From assembly GCF_009741445.1 (NCBI RefSeq), contig NZ_CP046507.1, forward strand, positions 4,712,001 to 4,776,000: 64,000 bases of DNA, read 5' to 3'. The position numbers and the translations under genes are program-made. The notes beneath the pieces were generated by a model that was not told where the DNA came from, did no database searches, and worked only from the letters and a program-made list of their open reading frames with translations. Below are positions 60,193-64,000 of the stretch, one piece after another (position 1 is the first letter of the stretch; the number at the start of each line of letters is the position of its first letter). This DNA is from Mycobacterium avium subsp. avium (GTDB lineage: Bacteria > Actinomycetota > Actinomycetes > Mycobacteriales > Mycobacteriaceae).

Positions 60193-61056
60193 CTAACCCA
60201 GCTTGAAGTCGGCCTGCTTGGCCGCGGACAGATCGGTGATCTCGTCCCACCGCGCGGCGACGTCCTGCACCGTCGGCGGCTTGTCGTAGGTGACGCCGGC
60301 GTTCTCGAACAGCGCGACGCGCTGCACCTTGCCGCCACCGACCACGAAAACCGAAGCGCTGTTGGGGTTTTCCTCAGTGCACAGGTAGGCGACCACCGGC
60401 GCGACGTACTCGGGGGTCAGCTTGGCCAGCACTTCCTTGGGCAGGATGTCCTCGGTCATCCGGGTCGCTGCGATCGGGGCGATCGCGTTGGCGTGGATGT
60501 TGTACTTGGCCCCCTCCAGCGCCAGGCTGTTGATCAGGCCGACCAGGCCGAGTTTGGCTGCCCCGTAATTGGTTTGGCCGAAGTTGCCGAACAGGCCGCT
60601 GGTGGAGGTGGCGACGACGACCCGGCCGTAGCTCTGCTCGCGGAAGTGCGGCCAGGCGGCGCGGATCACGTTGTACCCGCCGTACAGGTGCACCTTGAGC
60701 ACGGCGTCCCAGTTCTCGAACGACATCTTGTGGAAGGTGCCGTCGCGCAGGATCCCGGCGTTGCTCACCACGCCGTGCACGGCGCCGAACTCATCGAGCG
60801 CGGTTTTGATGATGTTCTCCGCGCCCGCGGGCTCGGCCACGCTGTCGTAGTTGGCCACCGCGCGGCCGCCGGCGTCCTTGATCTCCTTGACCACCTGGTC
60901 GGCCATGTTGTGGCCGGCGCCGGTGCCGTCGCGGGCCCCGCCGAGGTCGTTGACGACCACGCTGGCACCCTCGCGGGCCAGCGTCAGGGCGTACTCACGG
61001 CCCAGCCCGCCACCGGCTCCGGTGACGACGATGACGCGATCCTGCACTCCGGGCAT
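60193..61056 (-). CDS. Short-chain dehydrogenase (Rv0148-like)
   Basis: A 287-residue SDR close to the peroxisomal multifunctional-protein type. It shows TGAGGGLGREYALTLAREGA, VVNDLGGARDGTGAGHNMAD, SNAGILRDGTFHKMSFENWD and YGAAKLGLVGL (catalytic Tyr and Lys). These long insertions mark (3R)-hydroxyacyl-CoA dehydrogenase-like enzymes, so a role in acyl-CoA metabolism is likely. It is downstream of the aldehyde dehydrogenase on the same strand (58-bp gap) and probably in its transcript. ATG start. Confidence 0.9.
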   Translation of the reverse strand: MPGVQDRVIVVTGAGGGLGREYALTLAREGASVVVNDLGGARDGTGAGHNMADQVVKEIKDAGGRAVANYDSVAEPAGAENIIKTALDEFGAVHGVVSNAGILRDGTFHKMSFENWDAVLKVHLYGGYNVIRAAWPHFREQSYGRVVVATSTSGLFGNFGQTNYGAAKLGLVGLINSLALEGAKYNIHANAIAPIAATRMTEDILPKEVLAKLTPEYVAPVVAYLCTEENPNSASVFVVGGGKVQRVALFENAGVTYDKPPTVQDVAARWDEITDLSAAKQADFKLG

Positions 61057-61114
61057 AAGATTCCTCTCTGCTGTGAAAAGCTCTGTCTGACAACCGATTC
61101 GGTGAAGCCAGCGG

Positions 61115-62539
61115 TCAGAACATCTTGCGGGCCATCTTGAAGGCCCGCTCCGTGTACGGAGGGTAGATGAAGCTCGACAGGTCGGGACGGGTGGGTTTGG
61201 TCAACACCGACTTGCGGTGGCTGAACTCCTCGAAGCCGTAGCGACCGTGGTAGGCGCCCATTCCCGACGCGCCGACCCCGCCGAACGGCAGCTTGGCCGT
61301 CGACACCTGGAAGGCGAGGTGGTTGATCAGCATGCCGCCGGCCGGCACCTCCTTGATCACCCGCTCGCGGGTCTCGCGCGTCTTGGTGAACAGGTACGCC
61401 GACAGCGGCTTGGGCCGTGAGTTCACGAAACGTATTGCCTCGTCCAGGTTTTGGACGGTGATCACCGGCAGCACCGGCCCGAAGATCTCGTTGCGCATCA
61501 GCGGCCCGTCGGGGTCCGGGTCGACCACCACGGCGGGCTGGATGCGCAGGGTGGACGGGTCGCACGCCCCGCCGACGGTGACCTTGCCGTCCGACCCGGA
61601 CAGGTAGCTGCTGATCCGGTCGAACTGGCGCTGGTTGACCACCCGCATGCCCTCGGGCTTGTCGGCGGTGAACTTGGTGATGGCGGCACCGATCTTGTCC
61701 ACCAGTTCGTCGCGAATCTTGGCGTCCGCCAACACGTAATCGGGTACCACACAGGTCTGCCCGGCGTTGAGCAGTTTCATCCAGGCGATCCGCTTGGCCG
61801 CCACCTCCACGTCGGCGTCGGCCGCGACGATGACCGGGCTCTTGCCGCCCAGCTCCAGGGTGCACGGCGTCAGGTGCGGGGCCGCGCCCTCGTAGACCTT
61901 GCGCCCGATTTCGGTGCCGCCGGTGAACATCACCCGGTCCAGGCCCTGGGCGATGAGCTCCTGGCTGGTCGCCCCGTCGCCCTCGATCACCGCGATGGCG
62001 TCGTTGTCAAGGTATTTCGGCACCAGCTCGGCCATCACCCGCGAGGACGCGGCCGCGATCTCCGACGGCTTGAGGATGACGGCGTTGCCGGCGGCGATCG
62101 CCCCGACGGCCGGGCCGAGGGTGAGGTAGAAGGGGTAGTTCCAGGCGCCGATGATCAGCACGGTGCCGTAGGGTTCGTACTCCACCCAGCCGCGGCCGGG
62201 CAGCTGCGGCAGCTCCAGCAGCTGATAGCGGCGCCGGGTCCACTTGCGCACCCGTTTGGCCGCATACTTGGCCTCACCGGCGGTGGTGGCGATGTCGGCG
62301 ATGTAGGCCTCGAACGGGCCGCGGTCCAGGTCTTCGGCCAGCGCGGCGGCGATCGCGGCCTCGTTCTCCTCCATCAGCTTCTGCAGTTGCAGCAGCTGGC
62401 GCTTGCGCCATTCGACGTCGCGGGTGCGTCCGGTGGCGAAGGTCTGACGAAGCCGGGCAACCGTGCCGGCGATGTCGGCCGATGCGGTCCCGTTGGCCGA
62501 AGTTGTGGTCTTCGATGCAACCGATTCGGTGGTCATCAT
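61115..62539 (-). CDS. NAD(P)-dependent aldehyde dehydrogenase (Rv0147-like)
   Basis: A 474-residue enzyme oxidising aldehydes to acids. Motifs: IIGAWNYPF with Asn134, GNAVILKPSE, FTGGTEIGR, Glu229 in LELGGKSP, and catalytic Cys263 in NAGQTCVVPDY. The sequence and C-terminal hydrophobic tail (SSFIYPPYTERAFKMARKMF) place it with fatty-aldehyde dehydrogenases. ATG 62539 is chosen with GGAAGGA upstream; the next codon is also ATG. The palindrome upstream at 62601-62612 may control it. Confidence 0.92.
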   Translation of the reverse strand: MMTTESVASKTTTSANGTASADIAGTVARLRQTFATGRTRDVEWRKRQLLQLQKLMEENEAAIAAALAEDLDRGPFEAYIADIATTAGEAKYAAKRVRKWTRRRYQLLELPQLPGRGWVEYEPYGTVLIIGAWNYPFYLTLGPAVGAIAAGNAVILKPSEIAAASSRVMAELVPKYLDNDAIAVIEGDGATSQELIAQGLDRVMFTGGTEIGRKVYEGAAPHLTPCTLELGGKSPVIVAADADVEVAAKRIAWMKLLNAGQTCVVPDYVLADAKIRDELVDKIGAAITKFTADKPEGMRVVNQRQFDRISSYLSGSDGKVTVGGACDPSTLRIQPAVVVDPDPDGPLMRNEIFGPVLPVITVQNLDEAIRFVNSRPKPLSAYLFTKTRETRERVIKEVPAGGMLINHLAFQVSTAKLPFGGVGASGMGAYHGRYGFEEFSHRKSVLTKPTRPDLSSFIYPPYTERAFKMARKMF

Positions 62540-62600
62540 TGTCCTTCCCGAGCAGAGTCGCGCTGCGCGGCGGCCGCTCATCGGTGATAACCGCGATCCT

Positions 62601-62612
62601 AACCATCTGGTT
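62601..62612. promoter_or_regulatory. Palindrome upstream of the aldehyde dehydrogenase
   Basis: AACCATCTGGTT, 5-bp arms with TC centre, about 60 bp before the start codon at 62539. The overlapping run CATCTGGTTGGG resembles the palindrome ahead of the Rv0158-like tetR gene (10 of 12 bases). A TetR operator is the simplest reading. Confidence 0.45.
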
Positions 62613-62634
62613 GGGAGAGCAATAGGAAGGATCC

Positions 62635-62650
62635 GGCCCGCGGCCGGGCC
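62635..62650 (-). terminator. GC hairpin after the LCP gene
   Basis: Arms GGCCCG (62635-62640) and CGGGCC (62645-62650) with a 4-base loop lie just past the minus-strand stop codon of the LCP gene (62657-62659). There is no T-tract, so this is at best a non-canonical terminator. Confidence 0.4.
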
Positions 62651-62656
62651 CCGCGG

Positions 62657-64000
62657 TTACTTGACGCAGGGGACGCTGGTGGCCGTCATCTGGCTGAGGT
62701 CGGTCGGCGCGGGGGCGTGATCGCCGGTGCCGGTGGCGGATACCGTGCTCACCTGTCCCGACCCCGAGGCGCCGGGATGGGCGAGGTAGTCGGCGGCCGG
62801 GAACGCGGCGCCGACGGTCAGCCGCACGGTGCCGGGCGCGACCGCGCTCTGCGCGGTGGCCGGCAGGTGCAGTTGGTCGGCCAGCAGCCGCGCGGCCGCC
62901 TCGGCGCCGGGGCCGTATTCGATGCTGCTGTCCTCGGCCTGGGTGGGGGCGGTCGTGGCGCTGCCCCGGGTGAAGCCGCGGCCGGCCAGCGCCTCCTCGA
63001 CGGCGGCGGCCAGCCCGTCGTGTGTGGTGGCGTTGACGACGTCGAGGACCGCGGGCTCGGCGGGGGCGGCCGGTGGCTGGGAGCCCGGGACCGCGGCGTC
63101 CAGCGCGGCCGGCGCGTCGGACATGAAGCGTTCGTTGACGATGCGCCGGATCGCGGGAAGGTCGACCAGGTTGATGTCGGAGCCGTTGGGGTCCTTGCCG
63201 AAGCCCGAGATCGGCAGGGTGTACAGCGACAGCGGCCGCCCGGCCAGTTGCGAGGCCCGCGCGGCGAACTGCATCAGGTCCAGCCCGGCGTCGACGGCGA
63301 CGTTGTCCCGGGCGACCTGCAGCAGCTTGCGCAACCCGCTGACACTGGACAGCGCGCCGCCGCTGCGCGCCGCCTCGACCAGCGACACCAGGAACGCCTG
63401 CTGGCGGCGGGTCCGGTCGAAATCGGTGAAGGAGCCGTCGTTTTCGTCGCGCCGCTGCCGCACGAAGGCCATCGCCTCGGCCGCGTCGATGCGCTGCACG
63501 CCCTGGTGGAAGTCCGCCCCCGAATAGCTGTCCCGGGTGTCGCCGGCCAGGCACACCGTGATCGGCTCGACCGCCTTGGCGATCTGGAAGAAGGCGCCCA
63601 GGGTGACCTCGACGAAGTGGTCGACCGAGATGCCCAGAAAGTCGGTGACGGCGCCGATCTCGGCCTTGCGGCCGGCCTCGCGGGCGGTCTGCTCGCGAGC
63701 GGCCAGGTCGGTGGCCCCGGCGCCGGAATTCCCGGCGGCCTGCGCATTCAGCGACTGCTGATAGGCCAGCCCGTAGGCCTGTTTGATCTTGCCGGCACAC
63801 ACCGATCCCGGGCAGCCCGGCAACTCGGCGTAGTCGTCGCGCGGGATCGACACCGCGGTGACGGGCCCGTCACCGTCCGAAAGATGAACGACGATAAGGA
63901 CATTGGCGTTGTAGCCGCCGGAGCTTTCGTCGCCGGCGTGCAGCGCGTCGTAGATTTCCGGCGGCAGCGGTCGGCCGTTCTGGTCCAACCGGCTGTCCAG
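62657..64000 (-). CDS. LytR-CpsA-Psr (LCP) family wall-polymer ligase, 3' part
   Basis: About 447 residues lie in the window; the start is past the right edge. The frame continues upstream as LDSRLDQNGRPLPPEIYDAL, so the first ATG inside the window is not the true start. The LCP domain shows NANVLIVVHLSDGDGPVTAV, SIPRDDYAELPG and EAMAFVRQRRDENDGSFTDF with the conserved Arg/Asp residues that hold the polyprenyl pyrophosphate. A LytR_C domain (AVLDVVNATTHDGLAAAVEE) follows near the end. LCP enzymes attach arabinogalactan to peptidoglycan in mycobacteria. I cannot tell which of the paralogues this is. Confidence 0.88.
   Translation of the reverse strand: MDSRLDQNGRPLPPEIYDALHAGDESSGGYNANVLIVVHLSDGDGPVTAVSIPRDDYAELPGCPGSVCAGKIKQAYGLAYQQSLNAQAAGNSGAGATDLAAREQTAREAGRKAEIGAVTDFLGISVDHFVEVTLGAFFQIAKAVEPITVCLAGDTRDSYSGADFHQGVQRIDAAEAMAFVRQRRDENDGSFTDFDRTRRQQAFLVSLVEAARSGGALSSVSGLRKLLQVARDNVAVDAGLDLMQFAARASQLAGRPLSLYTLPISGFGKDPNGSDINLVDLPAIRRIVNERFMSDAPAALDAAVPGSQPPAAPAEPAVLDVVNATTHDGLAAAVEEALAGRGFTRGSATTAPTQAEDSSIEYGPGAEAAARLLADQLHLPATAQSAVAPGTVRLTVGAAFPAADYLAHPGASGSGQVSTVSATGTGDHAPAPTDLSQMTATSVPCVK

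Noticed and set aside
1..64000. CRISPR arrays, rRNA operons, tRNA genes and insertion sequences
   Set aside because: Scanned for regularly spaced repeats, conserved rRNA/tRNA segments and transposase motifs; none was recognised. A tool search could still reveal a small RNA.

Overview
The window is high-GC actinobacterial DNA with mycobacterial gene content. It carries a complete mce1 locus (fadD5, yrbE1A/B, mce1A-F, four Mce-associated membrane genes and the GntR regulator), sigG, the proton-translocating transhydrogenase operon pntAa-pntAb-pntB, the secreted phosphatase gene ptbB, fadE2 and an LCP cell-wall ligase. From memory, the order of the conserved genes is that of M. tuberculosis Rv0183 down to Rv0147, read backwards. 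The PE genes that H37Rv has here are missing. I infer a slow-growing non-tuberculous Mycobacterium, probably the M. avium complex or a close relative; I could not run a comparison.

Layout: 1-8.1 kb holds the start of a monoacylglycerol lipase, sigG with a translationally coupled hydrolase, a divergent IclR/dehydrogenase pair around a palindrome, a pirin, an ABC-2-like membrane protein and LprO. 8.1-8.8 kb is a DUF1275 membrane protein. 8.8-23.6 kb is the mce1 operon on the minus strand, tightly overlapped (ATGA/GTGA junctions), with mce1R divergent at its head. 23.8-26.6 kb holds mce1R, TB18.5, a thioesterase and adhE1.

26.6-34.8 kb is a lower-GC accessory island: a type I restriction-modification locus interwoven with two toxin-antitoxin modules. 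A small DUF4258/BrnT-like putative toxin is followed 4 bp later by an HsdR whose N-terminus is a tandem pair of ribbon-helix-helix antitoxin domains. Then come an AT-rich promoter with two palindromic operators, abiEi-abiEii, and hsdM-hsdS joined to abiEii with no gap. A convergent radC closes the island. Restriction thus appears tied to one toxin-antitoxin pair and modification to another. This is the most unusual feature in the window.

34.8-53.5 kb is a catabolic cluster: HSL-type esterase, Baeyer-Villiger-type monooxygenase, SDRs, HpcH aldolase, alcohol dehydrogenase, P450, CoA-transferase, acyl-CoA dehydrogenase, F420 oxidoreductase, thioesterases, SMP-30 lactonase and a TetR regulator. 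Four copies of a shared motif (TGACAC-N14-GTAAAG) sit at its promoters, one of them directly ahead of the tetR gene. The likely job is oxidation of a cyclic ketone or terpenoid/steroid-like substrate through a lactone or ester to CoA thioesters.

53.6-64 kb returns to conserved order: the Rv0158-like TetR, a 41-residue small protein, the pnt operon, an NTF2-like protein, fadE2-ptbB (overlapping), an SDR, an aldehyde dehydrogenase and the 3' part of an LCP protein. No rRNA, tRNA, CRISPR array, transposase or integrase was recognised. Only one gene-free gap reaches about 300 bp (21735-22033).
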